Below are positions 1 to 6,387 of a stretch of DNA of 11,305 bases, in pieces. Position numbers and translations under genes: made by a program. The stretch comes from CAYGAW01 sp964347945. Lineage in GTDB: Bacteria; Chloroflexota; Anaerolineae; UBA7937; B3-Chlor. Positions within the stretch are counted from its first letter, which is position 1. Each line of letters opens with the position of its first letter. Location of the stretch: assembly GCA_964347945.1 (NCBI GenBank), contig CAYGAW010000162.1, forward strand, positions 1-11,305. Direction: 5' to 3'. The notes under the pieces were generated by a model. That model was given only the letters and a program-made list of their open reading frames with translations, searched no databases and was not told the DNA's origin.

Positions 1-1100
1 GCCGCCTCCCAGAGGTTGGCACCCGAGACAGTGCTGGCCAAGGCGTGGGCCGCGGCCTCGTAGAGAACCATCTCCGTCGCCGGTCCAGCGTTCAGGAAAC
101 CATTGGACACGGAGATCAGTTTGCTTTTCCTGGCGACGGCCTGATGGCTCACGCTGGCGACCCACAGCAACTCTCGCGTGGTGCCGGAGGTGTAATGAAT
201 GTGGAAGGGGAAGTTCATCTGGTAGTGGGCTTGATGGACCAACAGGCCCATGAGATGATAGGCCACCTGCAAGATGGCAGTCCCCTCAGCGCGGCCAGCG
301 TACCCTCCGTAAATAGGCCCCGTGAGGCTCCCCGTGAAGCAGCCAAACTGCTGGTAGTGAGCGACCTTGTTTAGAAGGGCGTTGTCGATCTTCAACTCCG
401 TGAGAGCTCCCACGAGTCGACTGTCCGTGGTTCTGACGCCCCAATCGGAGTTGCTGATCGAGATCTGCCCTGTGTCCGATTCCGCTGTACCCGCGGCCAC
501 CAGGAAGATGCCCGGGCGTCCCACCAGCTTCGCTGCCTGGCGCAGGCTCATAGCGTGCTCAATGCTCCCTGCCAACTCCGTGGCAGTCTTGGCCTTGATC
601 TTGAGGCCCATGCTCTCCTCGAGAATGGGGGCACAAAAGCCGTCGGCCAGAGGCTCCTTCAGGTAGGCGATGGACATGGGCGAGAACAGGTCTTCGTCGC
701 AGTTGATGTCCGGGCTGAAGATGACGAACGGCGGGTCGGGATCTTCCACCTCCCTGTGCTCCAGCCAGCGGGCATCCTTGCCGGACCCCACCAGATACTT
801 CCCTGGCGTCAGATACAGGGCTTCCTTCACTTCGCCTTCGTCGAAAGTGATGATGCGGTGGGTATCCACGCTGAGCACTCCGACGTCCAGGAAGAACTCC
901 AGCCCCGCCTGCCACACGGACTCGGCAAGCTCGTCGTCGCTGGGGATGGGAGTCGAGGGATCATACTCGATCCCATACCTGTCTATGACCTCCTTCATCT
1001 TGGGCATGAAGCGCTCCATGATGAAGGGTTCATCCTCGCAGAAGGGGCCTGTGCGAGCGCGCTCCAGTATCTCCCACATCCTATAGGGTGGTGCTGGCAT
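1..1100 (-). CDS. MtmB-family (monomethylamine:corrinoid) methyltransferase homologue without pyrrolysine, 3'-truncated by window edge
   Basis: In this family (PF05369) the enzyme moves a methyl group from a methylamine to a partner corrinoid protein. The frame is open for 366 codons with no in-frame stop; archaeal MtmB has about 458 residues, so roughly 90 C-terminal residues lie outside the window. Family landmarks I recognise: VDTHRI, GRPG (194-197), ELKID, GGYAG and AGPATEM. In methanogen MtmB, pyrrolysine (amber codon) follows GRPG by four residues. Here that codon is GTG (Val201, at 498-500) followed by GCC. Aligned from memory to Methanosarcina MtmB, Glu229, Glu259 and Gln333 become Leu, Leu and Asn. 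The start at 1100 is chosen because an AGGAGG stands at 1105-1110; an in-frame ATG at 1079 is the alternative and has a poorer ribosome site. The gene overlaps the corrinoid gene by 20 nt, suggesting translational coupling. The family call is strong; the true substrate is unknown. Confidence 0.85.
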   Translation of the reverse strand, partial: MPAPPYRMWEILERARTGPFCEDEPFIMERFMPKMKEVIDRYGIEYDPSTPIPSDDELAESVWQAGLEFFLDVGVLSVDTHRIITFDEGEVKEALYLTPGKYLVGSGKDARWLEHREVEDPDPPFVIFSPDINCDEDLFSPMSIAYLKEPLADGFCAPILEESMGLKIKAKTATELAGSIEHAMSLRQAAKLVGRPGIFLVAAGTAESDTGQISISNSDWGVRTTDSRLVGALTELKIDNALLNKVAHYQQFGCFTGSLTGPIYGGYAGRAEGTAILQVAYHLMGLLVHQAHYQMNFPFHIHYTSGTTRELLWVASVSHQAVARKSKLISVSNGFLNAGPATEMVLYEAAAHALASTVSGANLWEA

Positions 1101-1746
1101 CGCCCCTCCTCTCCTTCATCGCACCCTCCAAGACGGCCACCGCCTGTGTGGCGTTCTCCGCCCAGGAGTCGGCCCCGATCTCCCCGGCCCACTCCTCCGT
1201 CACCGGCGTCCCACCCACCGTGACGTGGAAACGGTCTCGCAGACCCATGTCCTTCAAGATCTCGACGATCTCCTGCTGCCCAGGCATGGTGGTCGTCATG
1301 AGGGCCGACGCGCCGATGACGTCGGCCTTCACGTCCTGCGCCCTCTTGATGAAATCCAGGGCGTTGACGTCCGTCCCGAGATCGTGCACTTTGAAGCCGT
1401 TGACTTCCAGGAGCAAGGCCACGATGTTCTTTCCTATCTCGTGGACGTCGCCCTCCACTGTGCCGATGACCACGGTGCCTTTTTCCTCCCGTCCCTCGCT
1501 CTGGCGCTCAAGGTGAGGAGCGATGGGCTCGAGTGCTTTCTGCATCGCCCGGGCGGCCAGCATCATCTCCGGAAGGAAGACCTCCATCCGCTCGAAACGA
1601 TCCCCCACCTCCCGTATCCCCTTGGTCAAGGCGTCCACTACTTGTAGCGGATCCACCTTTGCTGCCATCACCTCTTGCGCAAGGGCAAAGGCTTCTTCAT
1701 CCTTCCCGTCTTCGACCACCTGAACCAGCTTCTCTAGAAGCTCCAT
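1081..1746 (-). CDS. Methyltransferase cognate corrinoid (cobalamin-binding) protein, MtmC/MttC type
   Basis: A 221-aa methyl carrier that would accept a methyl group on its cobalt from the partner methyltransferase and pass it to an acceptor. Residues 1-85 form the helical cap (B12-binding_2 type, with FLPEMMLAARAM). Residues 88-215 form the Rossmann-like B12 domain. The signature DVHEIGKN (100-107) supplies the lower-axial His102, followed by GFKVHDLG, the GASALMTTT loop (Ser147) and VGGTPV near the C-terminus. Length is typical of MtmC/MtbC/MttC proteins. The ATG at 1746 is chosen because GAGGAAGGG (1754-1762) lies 7 nt upstream; a longer reading to 1896 has no such site and adds non-family sequence. 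It is the first gene of the operon, directly ahead of the MtmB homologue, so that enzyme is its likely partner. The exact substrate class cannot be read from this protein. Confidence 0.93.
   Translation of the reverse strand: MELLEKLVQVVEDGKDEEAFALAQEVMAAKVDPLQVVDALTKGIREVGDRFERMEVFLPEMMLAARAMQKALEPIAPHLERQSEGREEKGTVVIGTVEGDVHEIGKNIVALLLEVNGFKVHDLGTDVNALDFIKRAQDVKADVIGASALMTTTMPGQQEIVEILKDMGLRDRFHVTVGGTPVTEEWAGEIGADSWAENATQAVAVLEGAMKERRGDASTTL
1105..1110 (-). promoter_or_regulatory. Ribosome binding site of MtmB homologue, inside the corrinoid gene
   Basis: AGGAGG on the minus strand, 4 nt before the ATG at 1100 and within the 3' end of the corrinoid gene. It favours the start at 1100 over the in-frame ATG at 1079. 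Confidence 0.7.
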
Positions 1747-1753
1747 GACAAGT

Positions 1754-1762
1754 CCCTTCCTC
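1754..1762 (-). promoter_or_regulatory. Ribosome binding site of corrinoid protein gene
   Basis: GAGGAAGGG on the minus strand, 7 nt before the ATG at 1746. It decides the start of the corrinoid gene against longer upstream readings. Confidence 0.75.
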
Positions 1763-1780
1763 AAACTGCAACGTGAGCAC

Positions 1781-1809
1781 ATTGTATGAGATTCGGAAGC
1801 GGGAAGCAA
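1781..1809 (-). promoter_or_regulatory. Putative sigma-70 promoter of the corrinoid/MtmB operon
   Basis: On the minus strand TTGCTT (1804-1809) is followed after exactly 17 nt by TACAAT (1781-1786). The -10 matches 5 of 6 consensus bases, the -35 only its TTG half. Transcription would start near 1774, about 28 nt ahead of the corrinoid gene's ATG, leaving a short leader with its ribosome site. Confidence 0.55.
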
Positions 1810-2030
1810 TGAGTTGCCAGAGGGAGGACGCATCCCCTGTTTGCAGGTCGAAATATGAAGCGTCCTGAGTAGGCCAAGACATATCGAGGGCCCCACTTGT
1901 CAACGCTCCAGAAGGTTTTCGAACCTCTGGGAGGGTATGGCCTCCCTCCTCGCGGTGGACAGGCAGGCTCTGGGTACCCCGACGCACCCTTCGACCGGCG
2001 GCGGGGAAGCTTGCGACTCTCATCAGGTAC
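1810..2030. other. Intergenic region between divergent transcription units
   Basis: I see no convincing gene here. Open frames across it continue from neighbouring shadows and lack family sequence or a ribosome site. The only clear structure is a hairpin at 1908-1930: arms CCAGA/TCTGG, a bulged A, then GGTT/AACC closing a TTCG tetraloop. It has no T-run on either strand. A minus-strand TTGACA (1898-1903) has no -10 at normal spacing. The block could hold operator sites, but none is recognisable. Confidence 0.4.
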
Positions 2031-2059
2031 TTGACATCGTTCTGCACTGCGCCTATAAT
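2031..2059 (+). promoter_or_regulatory. Perfect consensus sigma-70 promoter
   Basis: TTGACA (2031-2036), a 17-nt spacer and TATAAT (2054-2059): both hexamers match consensus in all six positions at optimal spacing. The predicted transcription start is near 2066. It points toward the secreted repeat protein at 2259, leaving a leader of about 190 nt. Perfect promoters are uncommon in natural genomes, suggesting strong expression or control at a later step such as the hairpin at 2192-2241. Confidence 0.85.
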
Positions 2060-2065
2060 CTGTTT

Positions 2066-2241
2066 CGGAAGCAGCAGATTGCAGCTGGCAAAGGCGTACT
2101 AGTAGATATCCCTATCTATGACTCTGGCATCGCATAGTCGCGGTCCTGCGCGGAGCAGTTTGGAGCGAAGGAGCCAGCCCAACCAAGATATAGAAAGCTC
2201 CAATCGTTCTCGCTGAAAACGCGGACGGTTGGCGCTTTTTT
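2066..2241 (+). ncRNA. Candidate leader RNA or small RNA, promoter to terminator
   Basis: About 175 nt lie between the predicted start of the perfect promoter and the T-run of an intrinsic-terminator hairpin. The segment contains a small stem TAGATA/TATCTA with a TCCC loop (2103-2118). I do not recognise a known riboswitch class; in particular the conserved cores of the cyclic-di-GMP-I aptamer are not present as a pair. It could be an attenuated 5' leader of the downstream secreted protein or an independent small RNA. Boundaries are inferred. Confidence 0.45.
2192..2241 (+). terminator. Intrinsic terminator / attenuator ahead of the secreted repeat protein
   Basis: Arms pair AGAAAGC (2192-2198) with GCTTTTT (2234-2240) including one G-U. 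After a T/C mismatch, CCAATCGT (2200-2207) pairs with ACGGTTGG (2225-2232) including one G-U. CGC/GCG close the loop TGAAAAC. Six Ts (2236-2241) follow the GC pairs. The hairpin sits after the perfect promoter and ends about 10 nt before the ribosome site of the next gene, the place expected for an attenuator. Confidence 0.65.
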
Positions 2242-2258
2242 GTTGCCAAAGGAGGAGA

Positions 2259-4307
2259 ATGGTGAAGAAGCGCTGGTTAGTTCTAATGGTTGTGGTGGGG
2301 CCGCTGCTGGCACTTGGTGTGGCCGCCGGGATCTCCAGTGCGGCCAGCCATGCGGCCGGCTCCACTATCTTGTACGTCACACCAGACGGCGGCGGCAGTT
2401 GCACCGGCTGGTGGGATAACGCCTGCACCTTACAAACCGCCCTCAGCACCACGGCCACCTATGGCGACGAGATCTGGGTGGCGATGGGGATACATACGCC
2501 GACCGCGGAGACAGTCTGCACCGCCACCTTCCAGCTGAAGAGCGGCGTGGCCCTGTACGGGGGTTTTGCGGGCGGCGAAAGTATCCGCAACGCGCGGAAT
2601 TGGCAGGCCAACGTCACCGTGCTGAGCGGGGATATCGACAACAACGACAGCACCGACATCAATGGCGTGCTTACGACCACGGCCAACATCGGTGGCAGTA
2701 ACAGCTACCACGTGGTGACGAGCAGCGGGGTCACCGAAACCGCCGTCCTGGACGGCTTCACCATCACTGGCGGGGCAGCCGATGGCACCTCTCCTGACGA
2801 CAAGGGCGGCGGGATGTACAACTACGATGATGGCAGCCCCAAGCTGATCAACCTCACCTTCAGCGGCAACAGAGCCTACCAGGGCGGAGGGATGTGCAAC
2901 GATGATAGCACCCCCACGCTCACCAACGTGACCTTCAGCGGCAACTCAGCCGAAGGGGGACTCTATCCCGGGGGTGGGGGGATGTACAACTATTATAGCA
3001 GCCCCACGCTCACTAACGTGACCATCACCAACAACTCAGCCTCAGCTGGCACACAGCCCGCCGGTGGCGGGATGTACAACGATCATAGCAGCCCTACGTT
3101 GGTCAACGTCATCTTCAGCGGCAACTCAGCATCCGGGGCCTCCGGGGGCGGCGGGATGAAAAACTACTCGTACAGCAGCCCGACGCTGGTCAACGTCATC
3201 TTCAGTGGCAACTCAGCCTTCGTTGGAGGCGGGATGGACAACCACTTTTACAGCAGCCCGACCCTGGTCAACGTCACTTTCAGCCGCAATCATGCCGAGT
3301 TGGAGGGTGGCGGAATGCGCAACTACAGGTGGTGCAGCCCAACAGCGACCAATTGCATTTTCTGGGGCAACACGGCCGGGTGTAGCACTGCCATGTGCGG
3401 ACACCAGATCTACGCCGCACTCTCCAGTTTCCCTGCCGTCAGCTACAGCGTGGTGCAGGACGGGTGTTCTCATCTGCCAGTAGGCTCCTGCCAACACATC
3501 ACGACGGCCAACCCCCAGTTCGTGGACTCCGACGGCCCTGACAATATCGCAGGCACACTCGACGACGACCTTCGCCTTCAAGTCACCTCTCCAGTCATCG
3601 ACGCCGGCCACAACGATGCAGTGCCCGCCGACACCCTCGACCTAGACGGTGACGCGGACACTACCGAGAAACTGCCCTTCGACCTGGACGGTTATCGGCG
3701 TATCAGGGGGGGCACCGTCGACATGGGCGCCTATGAATGGCCAGTGTCCCTGACGCTCACCAAGACGGTGACCATCGACCACGGTGGCACCGCTACGATC
3801 CTGGACTTCCAGGGGTACCTGGACGACACACCGGTGCCCTGGGGCGTCCCACAGCCGGTTGTTTCCGGCACCCACACCGTCAGCGAGACCGCCCTTGCGG
3901 GCTACGAAGCCTTCCCCTGGGGCGATGGGTGCTCACCGGACGGCACAATCACCGTGGCCATCGACGAGGATGCCGCTTGCTCCGTTGTCAACGACGATAT
4001 CGCTCCCACCGTGACCCTGACCAAGACCGTAGTCAACGACGACGGCGGTACTGCAACGGTCCTGGACTTCCAGGCCTACCTGGACGGCCAGCCAGTGCCC
4101 TGGGGCGTCCCACAGCCCGTTGTTTCCGGCACCCACACCGTCAGCGAGACCCTGCTCTTCGCCTACTCATCCGGTTCGTGGGGCGGCGACTGCGACCAGC
4201 AGGGCAACGTCACGCTGTCCACAGGTCAGAGCGCTCTGTGCAGCATCACCAACGACGACTGGCCTAGATGGTCCTTTCCCCTGATGCTGAAAGACTACGG
4301 GCCGTGA
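2259..4307 (+). CDS. Secreted right-handed beta-helix repeat protein with two Ig/prealbumin-like C-terminal repeats
   Basis: A 682-aa exported protein of unknown target, probably a surface or extracellular adhesion or carbohydrate-binding protein. Residues 1-34 form a signal peptide: KKR, a hydrophobic core, and an Ala-rich cleavage zone ending near SHAAG. Residues 183-373 hold seven copies of a 23-28-residue unit of type GGGMxN..SPTLxNVxFSGNSA, resembling polymorphic-outer-membrane/parallel beta-helix repeats. Residues 416-493 (NPQFVD...SPVIDAG...GTVDMGAYE) match the 'choice-of-anchor Q' ending of such proteins. Two 87-residue repeats follow (about 496-580 and 583-667), of the TLTKTV...VSGTHTVSE...CSITNDD type. 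The tail FPLMLKDYGP resembles the C-termini of Chloroflexota surface proteins. Start at 2259: AAAGGAGGAGA directly precedes the ATG and the signal peptide begins there. It is expressed from the perfect promoter through an attenuator-like hairpin. No catalytic motif seen. Confidence 0.85.
   Translation: MVKKRWLVLMVVVGPLLALGVAAGISSAASHAAGSTILYVTPDGGGSCTGWWDNACTLQTALSTTATYGDEIWVAMGIHTPTAETVCTATFQLKSGVALYGGFAGGESIRNARNWQANVTVLSGDIDNNDSTDINGVLTTTANIGGSNSYHVVTSSGVTETAVLDGFTITGGAADGTSPDDKGGGMYNYDDGSPKLINLTFSGNRAYQGGGMCNDDSTPTLTNVTFSGNSAEGGLYPGGGGMYNYYSSPTLTNVTITNNSASAGTQPAGGGMYNDHSSPTLVNVIFSGNSASGASGGGGMKNYSYSSPTLVNVIFSGNSAFVGGGMDNHFYSSPTLVNVTFSRNHAELEGGGMRNYRWCSPTATNCIFWGNTAGCSTAMCGHQIYAALSSFPAVSYSVVQDGCSHLPVGSCQHITTANPQFVDSDGPDNIAGTLDDDLRLQVTSPVIDAGHNDAVPADTLDLDGDADTTEKLPFDLDGYRRIRGGTVDMGAYEWPVSLTLTKTVTIDHGGTATILDFQGYLDDTPVPWGVPQPVVSGTHTVSETALAGYEAFPWGDGCSPDGTITVAIDEDAACSVVNDDIAPTVTLTKTVVNDDGGTATVLDFQAYLDGQPVPWGVPQPVVSGTHTVSETLLFAYSSGSWGGDCDQQGNVTLSTGQSALCSITNDDWPRWSFPLMLKDYGP
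2805..3377 (+). repeat. Seven tandem beta-helix coding repeats
   Basis: Seven consecutive units encode GGGM...SPTL.NV.FSGNSA, with spacers of variable length between them. Units 2 to 6 are closest at both protein and DNA level; the last (GGGMRN...FWGNTA) is most diverged. They lie wholly in frame in one coding sequence, so this is protein repetition and not a CRISPR array. Confidence 0.85.
3744..4259 (+). repeat. Tandem duplication of a C-terminal Ig/prealbumin-like domain
   Basis: Two units are offset by exactly 261 nt (87 codons). The segment 3834-3890 matches 4095-4151 at 56 of 57 bases, while flanking parts of the two units are clearly diverged (the stretch after VSET differs almost completely). 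This suggests local recombination or gene conversion between the copies. Confidence 0.85.
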
Positions 4308-4325
4308 GCGGGAGTTGCTGACTGA

Positions 4326-4340
4326 ACCCTCCGGGAGGGT
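4326..4340 (+). terminator. Weak terminator-like hairpin after the repeat protein
   Basis: ACCCTC (4326-4331), loop CGG, GAGGGT (4335-4340), 18 nt after the stop codon. The stem is perfect but short and no T-run follows, so intrinsic termination is doubtful. Confidence 0.35.
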
Positions 4341-4463
4341 GTTGCCTCGCCCCACTCCATCTCGGCCCCAGTCCGCGGTTGAACCCTCAAAGACCAGGGA
4401 ACTTCGCTTGATCTCGCAAGTTATCCTTGCAATACACCCTCCTGGTAGCGGAATATTCGACGA

Positions 4464-4472
4464 TGGTATAAT
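4464..4472 (+). promoter_or_regulatory. Extended -10 promoter for homocysteine methyltransferase
   Basis: TGGTATAAT is a TGn extended -10 with perfect TATAAT (4467-4472). No good -35 lies 16-18 nt upstream, as is usual for extended -10 promoters. Transcription would begin near 4479, 30 nt before the ATG at 4509. Confidence 0.6.
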
Positions 4473-4508
4473 TGGTGCCGCAAAGAGCACAGCGGTAGGG
4501 GAAGAAGA

Positions 4509-5384
4509 ATGCGATTCCAAGAAAGGTGGGCCAGTGGCGAGACCATCTTGGCCGATGGAGCCATGGGGACCATGCTCCAGGCCGCCGGGTTGGAGAAGGG
4601 ACATCCTCCCGAGGAGTTGAATGTCAGCCAACCAGACACAGTCCTCAGTGTCCACCGTCAATACGTCGAGGCCGGCTCGGAGTTGATCCTAACCAACAGC
4701 TTCGGCGGTACTGGGCTCAGACTGGCCAAGCACGGGCTGGAAGGGCAGGCCTACGAGTTGAACCGGCGGGCAGCGGAGCTGGCCAGGGAAGCAGGGGATG
4801 TACTGGTGGCCGGCTCGATAGGCCCCACAGGGGAGTTCTTCGCTCCTGTGGGGACGCTCAGCGCCGAGGAGGCGACGGAGGCCTTCGCTGAACAGGCCAA
4901 AGGACTGGCCGATGGCGGTGTGGATCTCCTGGTCATCGAGACCATGGCTGATCTCCAGGAGGTGGAAGCCGCCATAGAAGGGGCAAGAGAGAGCTCCGAC
5001 CTCCCGCTCGTCTGCTCCATGACCTTCGACACCAAGCTGCACACCATGATGGGAGTCAGCCCCAAGAAGGCGGCGGAGACCCTCACCAGCTGGGGCGTAC
5101 AGGCCATAGGCGCCAACTGCGGCACCGGCCCTGAAGAGGTGGAGAAAGTGATGGAGCAGATGAAGGAAGCGCTCCCCGAGGCCGTACTCTGGGCCAAGCC
5201 CAACGCCGGGGTCCCCCGTCTGGTCGAAGGTCGAGCCGAGTACGACGCCACACCGGAATTGATGGCCGAGTACGCCGTGCGATTCGTAGATCTAGGGGTG
5301 AGGATCGTCGGCGGCTGCTGCGGCTCGACCCCAGAGCACATCGCGGCCATGGCCAGAGCACTGGGCAAGCCCTCGGACTTGTGA
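4509..5384 (+). CDS. Homocysteine S-methyltransferase domain protein (stand-alone, MetH N-domain/BHMT type)
   Basis: A 291-aa TIM-barrel protein of PF02574, the fold that activates homocysteine through zinc and transfers a methyl group onto it to give methionine. Family landmarks: ILADGAMGTML (13-23), ELNVSQPD (36-43), LTNSFGGT (61-68) and GSIGPTGEF (102-110). The three zinc cysteines are in place: Cys204 in GANCGTG, and Cys270/Cys271 in GGCCG. Length fits a single-domain enzyme; there are no fused pterin, cobalamin or activation domains as in full MetH. A GGGGAAG stretch 5 nt before the ATG supports the start, behind an extended -10 promoter. The methyl donor cannot be read from sequence: S-methylmethionine, betaine or a methyl-corrinoid protein are all possible. 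The nearby corrinoid/MtmB operon makes the last attractive. Confidence 0.92.
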   Translation: MRFQERWASGETILADGAMGTMLQAAGLEKGHPPEELNVSQPDTVLSVHRQYVEAGSELILTNSFGGTGLRLAKHGLEGQAYELNRRAAELAREAGDVLVAGSIGPTGEFFAPVGTLSAEEATEAFAEQAKGLADGGVDLLVIETMADLQEVEAAIEGARESSDLPLVCSMTFDTKLHTMMGVSPKKAAETLTSWGVQAIGANCGTGPEEVEKVMEQMKEALPEAVLWAKPNAGVPRLVEGRAEYDATPELMAEYAVRFVDLGVRIVGGCCGSTPEHIAAMARALGKPSDL

Positions 5385-5397
5385 TCTGTTCCCGGGC

Positions 5398-5426
5398 TTG
5401 CGCCACCTATTTCCCTGACGTAGAAT
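5398..5426 (+). promoter_or_regulatory. Putative sigma-70 promoter of the pentapeptide-repeat gene
   Basis: TTGCGC (5398-5403), a 17-nt spacer, TAGAAT (5421-5426). The -10 matches 5 of 6 positions and the -35 its TTG half. It begins 14 nt after the stop of the homocysteine methyltransferase, so the next gene may have its own transcription start near 5433. Confidence 0.5.
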
Positions 5427-5476
5427 ACATTGCCCCTTACCCTCACGACTCACACAGCACTGGGGAGCCCTGCTTG

Positions 5477-6244
5477 ATGGATGCTCAATGGATCTCTATG
5501 CTCATCAGTTTCGTCACCGGCGCTCTCACGGGCGCACTGGTGACCTACTTCAGGCACTGGCTGGCCCGCCGCAGGGAGGCCGAGAGCCGCGAGTTCGCAA
5601 AGGTCCAGGAAACGGAACGAGTCAGACGCGAACACTACGCCCGGGCGCTGGGCTACCAGAAGACAAGAGACAGCCTGCGAGGGTGCGACCTGGATGGTCA
5701 GGACCTGGGAGGCGTACACCTGGCCAAGGCCGACCTGCAACGAGCCAACCTGAGCAACGCAGACCTGTCGAATGCGAACCTCGAGGAGGCCAACTTGATC
5801 GGTGCCGATCTGCAGGAGGCGAATCTGGCGGGCGCCAGCCTCGCCAAGGCCGCCCTGGGCGATGCAAACATGCAGGGCGCCGACCTCCGGTCCGCCCGGC
5901 TCTCGGGAGCCAATCTCGGGGGAGCCGATCTCAGAGCCGCTCAGCTGGATGACACCATCATGAAGGGTGCCAGCCTACAGTGGGCCGACCTCCAGGGAGC
6001 GAGCTTGGAGAGTGCTGACCTCAAAGAGGCCGATCTGGCAGAAGCCGACATCCGACAGACCAACCTGGCGCGGGCGAGCCTGAAGGAGGCCAACCTGACT
6101 GGGGCCAAACTCCAAGGTGCCAAGCTGAAGGGAGCCAATCTCAAGGAGGCGAGGCTGGAGGGTGCCCACCTCAAAGGAGCGAAGTTGGACTCCTCAACCA
6201 TTTTGCCCAAGGGTTGGGAAGACAGTGTGGCCAGCAAGCCATAG
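5477..6244 (+). CDS. Membrane-anchored pentapeptide-repeat protein
   Basis: A 255-aa protein of unknown function. Residues 6-25 are a hydrophobic segment (ISMLISFVTGALTGALVTYF) followed by a basic stretch (RHWLARRR), predicting an N-terminal membrane anchor with the rest cytoplasmic. Residues 32-64 are charged and probably helical or coiled coil. From residue 67 to about 241 the protein is an unbroken A(D/N)LXX register of about 35 pentapeptides, nearly nine coils of a right-handed quadrilateral beta-helix. The end PKGWEDS is a frequent cap after such repeats. The start at 5477 is chosen because GGGGAG lies 9 nt upstream; an earlier in-frame start at 5381 overlaps the preceding gene and adds unrelated sequence. 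Pentapeptide proteins include gyrase-protecting DNA mimics, but those are usually soluble, so I do not infer that role. Lys-rich repeats gather at the C-terminal end. Confidence 0.88.
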   Translation: MDAQWISMLISFVTGALTGALVTYFRHWLARRREAESREFAKVQETERVRREHYARALGYQKTRDSLRGCDLDGQDLGGVHLAKADLQRANLSNADLSNANLEEANLIGADLQEANLAGASLAKAALGDANMQGADLRSARLSGANLGGADLRAAQLDDTIMKGASLQWADLQGASLESADLKEADLAEADIRQTNLARASLKEANLTGAKLQGAKLKGANLKEARLEGAHLKGAKLDSSTILPKGWEDSVASKP

Positions 6245-6387
6245 GAGCAAGTACGGCCGAGACCTCGGGCTGAGTCCCTCGCTGAGGCACACCAACGCCG
6301 GCCAGGTGCCGCAGAGCCGATGAAGACACCCTGACGAACTATCAGTACCAGCGCCGTTTCTTGCTGCGAAGGTGACATAACTCCTGC

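Noticed and set aside
498..500. Possible amber/pyrrolysine codon in the MtmB homologue
   Set aside because: The codon at the pyrrolysine column is GTG, and no in-frame TAG occurs anywhere in the part of the gene inside the window.
45..1223. Several plus-strand open frames across the MtmB homologue
   Set aside because: They are antisense shadows of a strongly recognisable minus-strand gene; low-complexity Arg/Pro/Ser composition, no family motifs.
1747..1896. Longer corrinoid protein starting at 1896
   Set aside because: The extra residues are unlike the family, and a good ribosome site fits the ATG at 1746; a likely promoter lies inside the extension.
1898..1903. Minus-strand TTGACA as a second promoter
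   Set aside because: No acceptable -10 at 16-18 nt; the nearest candidate (TATGTC) is only 14 nt away.
2060..2190. Cyclic-di-GMP riboswitch in the leader of the secreted protein
   Set aside because: Only one GGCAAAG-like element is present; the paired conserved segments and tetraloop-receptor arrangement of the class are not visible.
2229..2258. Upstream start of the secreted protein
   Set aside because: It would place the terminator T-run and the ribosome site inside the coding sequence and add residues before the signal peptide.
2805..3377. CRISPR-like array
   Set aside because: The repeats are in frame, degenerate at third positions and encode a regular protein unit.
3213..3611. Minus-strand open frame inside the secreted protein gene
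   Set aside because: No motifs or ribosome site; lies opposite well-supported repeats and the choice-of-anchor region.
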